This document shows positions 1 through 10,915 of a stretch of 64,000 nt of DNA, one piece after another; position 1 is the stretch's first letter, and each line of letters begins with the position of its first letter. This DNA comes from Megalopta genalis (taxonomy: Eukaryota > Arthropoda > Insecta > Hymenoptera > Halictidae): positions 36,533,302-36,597,301 of the forward strand of contig NC_135013.1 in NCBI RefSeq assembly GCF_051020955.1, in the 5' to 3' direction. Under the pieces are notes generated by a model that had not been told where the DNA came from, did not search any database, and was given only the letters and a program-made list of their open reading frames with translations. The translations under genes were made by a program, and so were the position numbers.

Positions 1-2689
1 ATGCTTCAAATAAAGATGCATGTTCTTTTAATGTCGGAGAAAAAACCTCCACTGCATTTGTAATGGTAGAACTTGCAGTTTTTCGAAGTATCTCAGATTT
101 GCTTTTTCGCGGTAAATTGTGCTTATATTTAGTCTTTTTCTGTACTATATATGGTGATAGCAATCCTCCCAAAAATTTCTCGTCAAATTTTGAGGTTTTC
201 GATGTAAACCAATTATCTTGATCGGACTCTCCACCGATCCATCGTCTTAATTCGTAATCCAAACGAATCGATTCGCTTTTATTTATATACATCGGACACA
301 TAGGTTGGAGTACTGATATATTTTTACGGAAATTTTTGTCCTCTTCTTGTTGAACTTGATCTTTAGGTGACCAAAGCAATGTTCTTCCATGTCTAATATA
401 TGGTGTATTGGTAGCAATGTTAACAGGCAACACATTTAAACGGTTATCTTTTGAGAGAACGTTGCTGTAAGACATGAAATTAAAAAAAAAATACTTAACA
501 AATTCAATAATATAACTTTTTATAAATGTTAAATTTTCTAAACAGTCTCACCTAAACGTATTGACATTTAAGGATACCATAAAAGCCATACCCAAAAGAA
601 TAGCAACATTCTTTTTATTTGCATTGAGATTTATGCTCCCATATTTCTTATTAGTATTCGCTGTGTTCCCCAATGCAGAAAGTTTCTGTTTGAGGTTTGT
701 ATTCTCCTAATACAAACATAATTTAATTACAATAGTTTACTTAAAACTGTGTCTTTCTAAGACCAGGAGCTAAGTTTCCTTTTCCATTGCCGTTGCTCCA
801 CAAAACTAAATGAATCAACATATCTATTATCTTTAATTGTACTTCAACATAAATTTGTAATCCTATATTGGTGGACAGCATGATCTGGAGGTAAAAGGTT
901 TTTATGCATTGAAAATGGAAACGTAAGCCTCTCGTCTCTTATTATTTAATTTCATTGTCACAGCAACTAGAGCACAGCAAACGGTACCAAATATTAAATA
1001 AAAATTTAGATACTAAACAGTACCAGATATTATTATAATTCTCACCATCTTTAACTGTTTATTTTCCTCTTGCAGTTTACAAATTTGTTTCTCCAGCGAA
1101 GATACATATTCTTTCTTTTTTTTTCGTGATAGACAAGCAGATTCCCTGTTTTTTATCATTCTCTGTTGTCTTTTCAGTGCTTTAATCTCATTTTCTTGTC
1201 GTCCAGTGAAATTAACATCTTGGATTTCATTTTTTATAACAATCGGAGCATAATTCGAATGTTCTGCTCTAATTAATATTGGCCTGCAACCAGATGTGTC
1301 ATTCTTTAGAACTATTGAAGTACATCCAGCTGTTTCATTTCTCAAAATTAAGGATGCATCTGTAATAGCAGTATTTGATTGTTTTCCTGATACATACATA
1401 TCTGCACTATTCGTAGGATTCACTTGTGGTACTTGTGCCGCGTTCGTTTCTGCTTTTATTTGGATTGGTGAAAATTGTACTGAATTTTCACTAACAAGAT
1501 TATTTCCGTTGGCTGGTAATAAATGAGTCATAAGAGGGTACGATGTGCAGTTTTGTTTAACCTTTTGTGTGAATGTAAGTAAATTTTGTGTACTTAAGAA
1601 AATAGTATTTCGAGGCTGTTCTGGAAAATATAAAGCACAGAAATGTGTATTGTACAATTTAAGCACATTGTGCGACAAAATTATCTATATTATAATAATG
1701 TTTTACCATTGTTTGCAGGCTGTGTCTTTGGTTGAACTCTAATATGTTTGGTTGAATTGGCTTTGGAAAGAATCAATTTCGTAGATTTTCTTTCCTGACA
1801 TTTAATGGGTGTAAATCTTAACTGCTTTGCAATACTTGCATTGAATACTGGCTCGGGTGACATTGACGGAGAAATATTTTGAGGTGGTGAAATCGGTGGT
1901 GTCTCTGGAGTCGACTGTAATCAATTAATGCAGGAGATATTTAACTAGAGGAAATAATCTAAACAATTAATATAGATACAGCAATTACTATACTTTAAAT
2001 TCACAGAATGGAAGAACAGAGTCCAATTCTACTTGTAATTCAGATCTACTGGATTCTGAATGGCTTGATTCAGGTGATAATGGAAATTGTACATAAGGAC
2101 TTATAGGTTCCAGCTTAATTTCTTCCATTTTTATATTGTTGGTTAAATTTAAATTTGTGACTAGAAACAAAATACTTTCAATAAATTTATAAAATGAATG
2201 TACAATCAGCAATGATTAAAGGTATACCAGAACTTTGTTGAGAACTATGGACATGGTAATCTTCTAAACATGATGTAGTTTCTCCTAAAGAAACATCATT
2301 TGTGATTTGATTATCAAAATCATTTTCTATGTGGAAAGGTATTTCATCTTCTAAGAACAGTGGAACACTTAATTCAGGATTTAAAGACTGAAATAAATCA
2401 TCTGAGAAAGGTAAACAATCCCCATCTGTAAGAAAATATTCCATTTTACATTATGTACATGAAAATTATTAATGCATTATTAAGCGGGATTGTAATGCAT
2501 TTTTGTATTATTATGATTCTTATTGCTTTTACAAATTATTACAAACATGGAAGTTGCATGGAAAGGATTAAAAGGATTAAATGTATTCAATTTAAAAAGA
2601 TATGCTATACCCATTAATTCAAGATCTGGAAACATCTGAATTTCAGGTGCTGCAACACCATTCCACTGTGGATCTTGATTTATCAACAT
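1..2689 (-). CDS. ATF6: ATF6-like endoplasmic reticulum stress transcription factor (3' end of CDS beyond window)
   Basis: Membrane-tethered bZIP factor of the unfolded protein response; in the family it moves to the Golgi under stress, is cut by site-1 and site-2 proteases, and its N-terminal half goes to the nucleus. Exons on the minus strand: 2689-2611, 2425-2228, 2160-1994, 1914-1707, 1620-1046, 706-552 and 465 to the window edge, giving about 615 residues so far; all phases agree. The N-terminus is acidic. The basic region (KRQQRMIKNRESACLSRKKK) lies near residues 360-385 and is followed by a leucine zipper. A hydrophobic segment near residues 442-461 (AILLGMAFMVSL) is the single membrane anchor. 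An RTLL sequence near residue 488 sits where site-1 protease cuts ATF6, and the luminal motif MCPMYINKSESIRL matches the family. The C-terminus is cut off by the window edge, not broken. Identification is firm; exact exon ends are inferred. Confidence 0.9.
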
Positions 2690-3594
2690 ATTTCACCTTG
2701 TGTGAAATCCTTTTTATTCAAATAGAAATAATAACCTTCAATTCTAATAGCACGTCAGGTGCATGAATAATTTACTATTTTAGATAAAAACTAAACAATC
2801 AATGTGTAGATATCTAATCGTAAAAGTAAGTTACAAGCAATTTTCGACGAAAATTACTGGATTTGTGAAAACACATATTAACTCAAATAAAATTGCAATC
2901 GTATCGTCTCGACTTGCGAGGCCGAGGCCAACAACAAACAGTGAAATACGCCGGTCAAAATAGTTGTTCGCTCATCATACACTTGTTCTCGTTGTGCTGA
3001 TCACACGATAATCACTGTGCATGTATTTGATATGTATTGTACGTGGAGTTTTTTCTTGTTTTCTAATACTTTTTGATATATGATATATCTTGACATGCTT
3101 TGAATACGATATGTATTAACAATTGTGAGTACATATCGTGTTTTTAACTGATACGTATACTAATTTTTTTTAAAGCTAACAACGTTGTCAAATTTAGTAG
3201 CGTCCACTATCGTCAGCTATCGTACTGAAGCATTTTCTACAGAGTCGGTAATTCAGAAGCGTAGATAGAAAAATGCGATGCAATATGTAAGTTTATTCAC
3301 TGTTGATGACGCCATCTACAAGCACGAATTTCCAATGTATAAGGACAGAGCTGATGTCTCATTATGCCGTCAACTTTTTGGGGGGACTAATTTATGCAAT
3401 TTAGGGGGACAGAGAGAGAGAGAGAGAGAGAGAGAGCTTCTCAAAAATCTATGAACTGCACAGATAGTTTATTAATAACTGGCTTCTCATCAACGATCTA
3501 TGAATATTAGCAATTGAAGAACATAAAACGAACTTACAACTGAAAATAATATCGACGCATAACTTATGCACATAAAGCACTTTATTAGCTATAA
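2690..3594. other. ATF6 upstream region and SDAD1 downstream spacer
   Basis: About 900 bp between the ATF6 start codon and the SDAD1 stop codon. The ATF6-proximal part should hold its 5' UTR and promoter. I recognise no coding exon. The part near 3300-3400 is less AT-rich than its surroundings and carries two short G runs, at 3379-3385 and 3403-3408, just before an AG repeat. No regulatory motif is called with confidence. Confidence 0.5.
3410..3436. repeat. (AG)n microsatellite
   Basis: Uninterrupted AG dinucleotide run of about 13 units in the spacer between SDAD1 and ATF6, directly after a short G run. Confidence 0.95.
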
Positions 3595-6500
3595 TCATTT
3601 CATTCTTTTCTGCTTCAATAAATGATTTCTTAAAGCAATTTGCTTTTCTTTAAATGAACGCTTTACTTTTCCTTTTACTTTATGCTTTAACATTTGAAAA
3701 GCTTTTGTTTTCTTCTTCTCACGATTTGTTTTACTGCAAAGCGGATTCTGTCGACCATCTTTGTAACCGAATCTTTCTCTTCCTTCTTGTCCTCTCTGAA
3801 AAATAAGTAATTAATTTGCAGTAATCTTTGACTAAAATTATTTTGTACTTATTAGAAAACAGTAAGTTATATTTCTCCATATGCTAGGTACTGTGAATCT
3901 CACCTTTACAGATTCAATGCGAGCTTGTTTGTCGTGTTTTCGTTTCTTATATATATTTTCGATATCTGATAATTTGACAAATTCGCCAGATTCGACATCG
4001 TTTGTATGTGAGCGTTTTACGCCACGTTTAGCGTATGTAATTTCTTGTTTTGCTAATGCCATATCTATCGTCTTAAAATCCTCGTCGGTTAATAAACGTT
4101 CAGTAGATATTAAAGATGCCTTCTCCTTTTTCTCAATCGTTAACATGTGTTTTTCTTCCGGTTTTGAATTTACTTTTTCCTGCTTTAATTTTTTTCTTTC
4201 TGTTCGTTTGATAGAATGCATTTTTCGATTTCTGATATTTCTAAGGTTACTGACATCCTTCTTTTCATTAGTTGTTTTATAACTTTTACTATTGTTTTTA
4301 TTGTCATCGTTATCGCCATCATCTCTATTCTCACCGTCATCGTTATCGCCATCATCTTTCCTTTCATTTACATCGTCCTCGTCCTCATTCTCGCCCTCCA
4401 TCTCGTCCTCGTCCTCATTCTCGCCCTCCATCTCGTCCTCGTCATCGTCCACGCCATCGTTTTTGTCATCATTATCTTCACTGTGATTTACATCGATCCA
4501 ATCATCGTTACTATCCTGCAATAACAGTGTTTACAACCAGAGAGTTATATTAACTGTTAACGTTATATATACTATACTTACGTCAGTATCGCTATCTATT
4601 ACAAAACTACTTGGATCTTTATCAGGATTATCATTTAATAAAACTTCAGCACCGGGAACAAAATCATTGGCAGGTACATGTCCATACTTCGCAACTTCCA
4701 AAGCCATAATTGCTTCTGTTGGTCTTCCTCTGTCCTTTTTATGTAATAAATCTGGCATTTTGGTTCTAAATAAACCAATCAACGAACGTGCAGCCATCAT
4801 CACGCTACGTTCTCTGTAATGTTTATACCGTGCTAAATCTTGCAATAAATCTGAATTCATAACCAGAGGACACCGTATACATATTTCTCTTATTGCATTC
4901 AACCTGCAGAGTATAATTTGGTAAATTAATTATACACTTATTATGAGAATAACTAGATTTTGACAAGATTGACGAATTGCATACATACCCAATGGCCATA
5001 ACATCGGCTGAATTTCGTTCCGTAACAAAATTATTTGCTAATGTTTTCAAAATGGGCTCTAGTACATCAGGTGGTACAAGTTCATGACAAGACTGGGCGA
5101 CAAATTGTAAAAGTTTCGTTACCTCTAAGATGATTAAAGATTATAAAACATTTTTTTTCTACTTAATTGAAACATAAAAATAATTTTTAAAGTTTATCTA
5201 AAAATCTTCAATCAATGAAACTAATTTACCTCTTTGATGTGGTTGCAAAAATCTTTGGAGATAGGGATAAAAATTTAGTAAAAATAAATTATGCAGACCG
5301 ATAAGCCTTGAGATAACATCCAAAGTTAACAGCTTAATTTCAAATCTATCATTGTTTTTTTCTAGCTGTTTAAATAATTTTTCTGCAAAATCTTGTGGAT
5401 CGTGAAGTAAATGTAATGCTGAAAAATTATATGCTGGTGCTTTCGATGTCTTCTTCTTAGATTTCTAAAGTATTTTAAGATGTACAATCGTCACAAGTAG
5501 TGTAGAATAATATAAATGACAAGTGTTTCTAGATTCTGCCCAACTTACCGCTAACAACTGCTTTGCTTTAATTAATTGTTTCGCACGTTTCTTTGTTTTC
5601 TTGTTTACTTTATTGGCCATCATAATTTCTTTAACATTTGGTTCACTATCACTATCGCTATCGTTATTTTCAAGTTCTTCCTCATTGGATCCTAGGAAAA
5701 ACTTTAAACAAGCGACCATAACTTTTGGCGTTTTGGCAGAACACCCTGCTGCCAAAACATTTACAGTTTTTGCATCGTTCCAGATATTTTTCTTGTATAA
5801 TTCTATCATAATATCAGCAGACATCTTGGCAGCTCTGACATTAGAGTCTTTCAACATTGAAAACATAAAATTTTGCAAAGTTGTGTTAATTTTCGTATTT
5901 TTTTGCTTAATATTAATATTTTTAATATCAGCTATAATGTGTGTTTCGAGAAATTCCCTTAAATTTTTATCTTGACATCTTAAAAGTTGAAAAAATAGTC
6001 TGAGAAGTACAGTTGGTTCCAAAAGGGATTTATTACGAAGTTGAATTAAAGCTTTGCAAAACGTCTACAAAAATAAAGTTATTGATTAATAGAAAAATTG
6101 TAGAAAAATTTAACGTAATAGACTAAACTTTACTAAACACTCACTAATCGCATTTCATTGTCAAGTACTGTATTGTACGTTTGTAGTACATCAATGATTT
6201 CTTGAGGAAACAATTCTAGATCATTTGGGTAACAATGGGCCACCTGCGAAAAAGACATAACATATTTATAAACTGTAACTCTTTATTCACTAAATATCAA
6301 TCATTGGATACAAAAAAAAATGTTTGCACGCTATCGCATTGTTCATACAATTATATGTTTCATGAAATGTAATGTTTTCAATGTATGAGATCATACAAAT
6401 AGTTCTGAATGGTAAATCCAACAGTCTTGGCAATCACAAGAATGAAGTCATAGGACACGCAACACTTAAGTTGTAATTCTTCCAAACTATAACTTCCCAC

Positions 6501-8108
6501 AAAACTTAATAAGCCAAGTTGACACATAGATGGAATTTGTGCAAGTAAACTGGCATTTATATCTACTTTCTCATCTAGAATTGCGCAAAAGATTGCAAGC
6601 ATTCTAGAAACTGGAAAATTATGAGGACCACAGTGAACATTTAATTTGTTTGGTTTTGTTTTCGTAATTCTCTTTTTTCTTTTTCCAATCTTCTGCTTTA
6701 TGAACAGATGTTTGTCTTCTTTAGCAGGATTGTATGATGCAAGATACGAAGCGATTAACATATATTTCGCATAATATGGTAACTCAAAGCTTAATGCCAA
6801 TTTTGTTGTTGATTCGATTTCATTGGAAAACTGACTGTGTTTGGCAAAATCTTCAGATGTAACTCGCAGATAAATAACTTCTAAATTCGACTTGAAAACT
6901 GCAGAAATATTTCTCCACAACACAGCAGTATCGTCTTTCTTAGATTTGTCTATGTTAATAGGTTCAATATATTTCAAAAAATTAATCTTAGCCATGTAAC
7001 GAAGCTCATTCAAATCTCGACAGAATCGTAGAAACACAGAGAGAAATAAATTTAAATAGTTTTTGTAAAATGCATCCTCGTAATTATGTGGTTTGTATGT
7101 AAGTAATATTTCAGCAAACTCGTGTCGTGTATATTGAGGGAAATGTATTTTAATCGGTTCGTACATGCCGACTTTCGTACGGAATTTTTCCCATACTATA
7201 TTGCTTATAAATATTACACAAACATTAACATTCGATAATTCTTTCAGTCTTGACAATGCAGGTAGCAAACTAGAATCGATATCTCTCAATTTCTCAGCTT
7301 TGTCAAAGACAAGTACAATCGGTCGATTGTCATTTATTGAAATATCTCTAAGACCTATTACAAAATCAATGAAGTTATCGCACCTGTGGTACAGTTTGGT
7401 ATTAACTGGAAATTCATTTCTGTTTAAAGATAAATCACTTAAAATGTAATCGAATATATGTTTGCGATTTATATGTTCAATACAATTAATTATAGAAGTA
7501 TTATACTTGAAAAATGAAAGTATAGTTGTCACTACTAAAGACTTTCCTGTTGCTACATGACCACACATAAATATACTGTGAGGCATAGGTTCATCCCAAT
7601 TGCCAATTAGAGAATATAATTGCTTTAAAATGTTATTTCGACATACAATTTTATCCCGAAGATACTCCAAGTACTGCTCCATGATTACTATATTTCAAAA
7701 GTTTTTAACAACTACTGATTGTTATAAAGATACTATTTACCAAGACTTTCTATATAGATTGTTTACCTATAAAACAAAAGCTTTTTTACTACAATCTTTT
7801 GATGATAATTTAAATAATTGATAAAAGGTTCACCTGTGCCAAAAAGATGACTATTTCATCAAGACTCTTATTAAATTTATTAGGTGTCAGATGAAACACT
7901 TCCAAAGTAGACTTATAATATTGATGCTGTTGAAGAAACTGTAAAAAACGTACATATAATAATGATTACAATTTCAAATAAATGATCATGTTAATGATGT
8001 CTGTGTTATGAATAAACTTACTTCCTCCTTGTAAGATTCTGGATCACGTTTAATAAGATTTTGTAATTGTGGAAGGTTCTCCGGTAATTGATTGTTATGT
8101 CTTACCAT
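3595..8108 (-). CDS. SDAD1: SDA1 homolog, nucleolar 60S ribosome assembly/export protein
   Basis: Homolog of yeast Sda1 and human SDAD1, a nucleolar protein needed for maturation and export of the large ribosomal subunit. Exons on the minus strand: 8108-8022, 7938-7834, 6243-6145, 6064-5549, 5464-5230, 5124-4989, 4903-4582, 4515-3904 and 3795-3595, totalling 2313 nt (770 residues; the human protein is about 690). Recognisable stretches are LPQLQNLIKRDPESY at the N-terminus, DIKNINIKQKN and FYPYLQRFLQPHQR in the middle, and RSFKEKQIALRNHLLKQKR at the basic C-terminus. Extra length comes mainly from an acidic Asp/Glu/Asn region around 4320-4480. Intron 2 (7833-6244, 1590 bp) holds the whole ORC5 coding sequence on the same strand. 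The gene is divergent from GTF3C6. Identification is firm. Confidence 0.93.
4379..4440. repeat. Tandem 30-bp coding duplication in SDAD1 acidic domain
   Basis: The segment coding for EDEDEMEGEN is present twice in direct tandem with near-identical DNA (tcgtcctcgtcctcattctc and the following clause recur 30 bp apart). It expands the acidic tract of SDAD1. This pattern fits slippage or unequal exchange and is likely to vary in length between individuals, which is an inference. Confidence 0.8.
6378..7682 (-). CDS. ORC5: Origin recognition complex subunit 5, nested in SDAD1 intron
   Basis: AAA+ family subunit of the origin recognition complex, which binds replication origins and loads MCM helicase. 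One uninterrupted reading frame of 434 residues, about the family length (human ORC5 is 435). Walker A is GHVATGKS near residues 41-48. The Walker B region reads IVLVFDKAEKLRD, with the DKAE form also known for ORC5. The motif VWEKFR and the stretches LPYYAKYMLIASYLASYNPA and FILVIAKTVGFTIQNYLYDL are typical of ORC5. The start follows from the N-terminus MEQYLEYLRDKIVCRNNILKQ, aligned with the family. The gene lies inside SDAD1 intron 2 in the same orientation: its start is about 150 nt after the SDAD1 donor and its stop about 130 nt before the acceptor. It has no introns in its coding part but is an intact gene, not a decayed retrocopy. Confidence 0.95.
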   Translation of the reverse strand: MEQYLEYLRDKIVCRNNILKQLYSLIGNWDEPMPHSIFMCGHVATGKSLVVTTILSFFKYNTSIINCIEHINRKHIFDYILSDLSLNRNEFPVNTKLYHRCDNFIDFVIGLRDISINDNRPIVLVFDKAEKLRDIDSSLLPALSRLKELSNVNVCVIFISNIVWEKFRTKVGMYEPIKIHFPQYTRHEFAEILLTYKPHNYEDAFYKNYLNLFLSVFLRFCRDLNELRYMAKINFLKYIEPINIDKSKKDDTAVLWRNISAVFKSNLEVIYLRVTSEDFAKHSQFSNEIESTTKLALSFELPYYAKYMLIASYLASYNPAKEDKHLFIKQKIGKRKKRITKTKPNKLNVHCGPHNFPVSRMLAIFCAILDEKVDINASLLAQIPSMCQLGLLSFVGSYSLEELQLKCCVSYDFILVIAKTVGFTIQNYLYDLIH

Positions 8109-9008
8109 TTTTTTTACCTACATCAACAAATTAAGAAAACGTTTTTCAGTGAACGATAATAAAATATGCATATCTAGATTTAAGGTAATATGCAAATATA
8201 TACAAGCAAGATAACCTATACAACAAATCCGATGCTTAACTTCCGACTTCTGACTTTAAATCTATAAAACTATAGATCAAGTTTATCAAGTTAATAAAAT
8301 GAATATACTATAAAATTGTTTTAAAAAATATTTTGTTTATATTACAAATGTTCTAAAAAATACATTACATACAAACGTACTATTACTGCATCAATTGCAC
8401 GTGGATAATATCACTTGTTATGTTATTATGCTTTACATATGCTACTTTACAGACGAATTCAATGTATTATAACCTATACAAAATACAAATTGAATGCGTA
8501 ATCATTTTTTGTATTTAATATTTTCAAATTGAAACTGTTGTTTTACAAAGTTATCAAATATATTGTAGTACAACAAATCTACTGAACAATGTAACAAACT
8601 ATCGCACTGGTACGTTACGACTCGTCGTCACGTCGTCTATACAAAAATTAGCGGGAAACTTTGAACAACGATTGTGTACAATAATTAAACAATATGCACT
8701 TCTATCATGATTTACGTATAAAATAGAAAATTTTTTATAATTTCAATTGAATTTTTAATCAACTCATTAAAACCAACAATCAAATTGAACGTTGTCAATT
8801 TGTAAAAATTAACCAATTAGAGCAAAGACAAACTATAAGTACATCTTTCATAGTGGCTCGCTAAATCTCCTGAGTCTTACGATGAGAAAAGATCAATATG
8901 CATACATATAATGTACATAAACTACACCCATGCACACGTATTTTTTCTTATTGCATGATGCTTATGCATATTTACAGAAGAAGCTAAGAGTATAAATTGT
9001 GCATTGAA
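8109..9008. other. Divergent spacer between SDAD1 and GTF3C6
   Basis: About 900 bp between two divergent start codons, very AT-rich, with no coding exon that I can recognise. It should contain both promoters and 5' UTRs. A GC-richer patch with repeated cgtcgtc-type sequence at about 8610-8640 is the most promoter-like part, but no defined element can be named. Confidence 0.5.
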
Positions 9009-10297
9009 ATGGGATCTGATAACGAAATATGTGAAGACGAAGATGAAATCCTCGTGTATGTAGAATTTGAAGGACTTGTGGACGGTAATGTGTTTAGCGA
9101 AGAGCAACTACAATTAGATATGATCGGTATAGACACAGAACATCCGATCATGAAAATTAATGGGAAGGTAATTTAACATTGTGTCATACGTAGGACAAAT
9201 AAAATTATACCGGCAACATTATCGATAATTCTAATGATTCTAGTTTTACGAAGGTACTTACGAAGATGTTGGTGGTACATATATGTTTTTCGCAAAAAAC
9301 GACACTCTTGTAGCAAATGATCCTGTTTTCGATGAAATTCCAAGTTTAAAATATTTTGCTAAAACTAGAAAGATTTTAAAAATGCAGAGAATTTTTATAA
9401 AACCTAGAACAGAAGTACTTGGTGATTCGGATCATTATCAATGCATTCCAAACTTGAACACTCTTCAAATAGCTGGAGTACCATGTCGATATCAAGAGGA
9501 AGGTATAATTCAGTATCATTCTGCTTAATAGAATAATAATACAATAATTGCAATATAGTTTATATTTTTCTATTTATGTCTTTGTAGCTCTTTCCTTTTG
9601 GAAGTCTGAGAGAACTGATAGATTAAATGCCCTGCATTCTTATTTGGAGAAACGACGGATCAGACAAGAGAAAAAGGATCTAGGTATAACATTAGAATCA
9701 GATTCTGATGAAGATAATCCTTTTGCCATGTACAGCCATAAGGATGATTCTAATATTGTGAATAAGGTTGAAGACACTTGTGACCAGGATGAAGAAACTT
9801 CTAGTCATTGCGGCGATGAATTTCACTCTAAGCCAATGTTTCCTAATGAAATTATAAATGAAACCCTAAATACAATTGAAAGTAGTTGCGATAGCAATAT
9901 TCAAGAATTTGAAACATCTGCAGTAAAATCACAATCTTCAATTTTAGCGGATGATAATTGCCATTTAAATACACACAAAACTAGGTTGCTCAAAAAAAAG
10001 AATGTAAGTAAGGCTCGTACCATACAAAAAGTAAAAGATAAAAAAGCACGACCTTTATCGAAAGGTAGAAAGCCCTTTAACAAAATAGAAGAAGCGTCAG
10101 AGACTGCTACTTCAAGTACTATAGAAAATAAAAACATTGAAGATAAATTTAAACAAATAATAGTAGAAACATGTAATACAGAAGTTAATCGACAAGAGTC
10201 AGATATTGATAAAATTTCTAAACAACTGAAACGAGAAGCAAAAATGAAAGAAATATCAGAACAGTTGAAAGCATATGCAAGAGAATATAAATGCTAA
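9009..10297 (+). CDS. GTF3C6: General transcription factor 3C polypeptide 6 (TFIIIC small subunit)
   Basis: Subunit of TFIIIC, which recognises internal promoters of RNA polymerase III genes such as tRNA genes. Exons 9009-9167, 9244-9502 and 9588-10297, 1128 nt, 375 residues. The TFIIIC tau55-related domain lies in the first 130 residues: DEILVYVEFEGLVDG, then IGIDTEHPIMKINGKFYEGTYEDVGGTYMFF, matching the family pattern of a beta-rich fold around a GIDTERP-like motif. The remaining two thirds are charged and low in complexity, with SDSDEDN and many lysines, and a predicted helical tail (ISKQLKREAKMKEISEQLKAYAREY). The human protein is shorter, about 213 residues, so the long tail is a lineage feature. 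The start at 9009 begins MGSDNEICEDEDEIL and is the first in-frame ATG before the domain. Divergent from SDAD1, convergent with PPAT. Confidence 0.88.
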
Positions 10298-10915
10298 AAT
10301 GGATTGACAATCATGTGTATTGATTAAATAATTGCACAAAGTATGTATCACTTACATAAAAACTTATTTGTTAATGCCAATATTTTCTGCAGCAATTTCA
10401 CACAAATACATTTTAAAATTAAAGAAATATAAATAACAATAACATACTTTGAATAACATTTATTTATCTCTTTGTTTCGATCACATGATCGAATATTTTG
10501 TTTATACTAGAAACTAATAAAATGTATGTAATATATAGTAATTTTTGTTGTGTATTCTCTACACGTTTATTTATAAAATATTGTATTTAATTATGCGCAT
10601 ATAAAAAAAATTGTGTTGCAGCACTTTTTAAATGTTATATTGGGATATTTTTATTTTACTTTCTTTTAAATAAAATTCTGATATTACCATGATTAAAAAA
10701 TCTCAATATTTTAAGGCTTTTGTTATTATTATGTATACCTTATATAAATTAATTTAAAAATACTGAATTATTTTAAGAAATTGTAAAGTAGTGACTGATT
10801 ATTAGTTATGTGGGCTGTTTAAATTTGTTAATATGAAAATAAACAGCATACATAATACACAGTTTAATAATGTGTAATTCATTGTCTGTAGATGTGTATA
10901 TACGGTTTCATTTTT
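10298..10915. other. Convergent spacer between GTF3C6 and PPAT
   Basis: AT-rich 3'-to-3' spacer with several AATAAA-like strings on both strands, which fits polyadenylation of two converging genes. No coding or RNA gene seen. Confidence 0.55.

Noticed and set aside
8922..9107. Antisense frame overlapping the GTF3C6 start
   Set aside because: Opposite to a clear conserved exon and without any recognisable domain.
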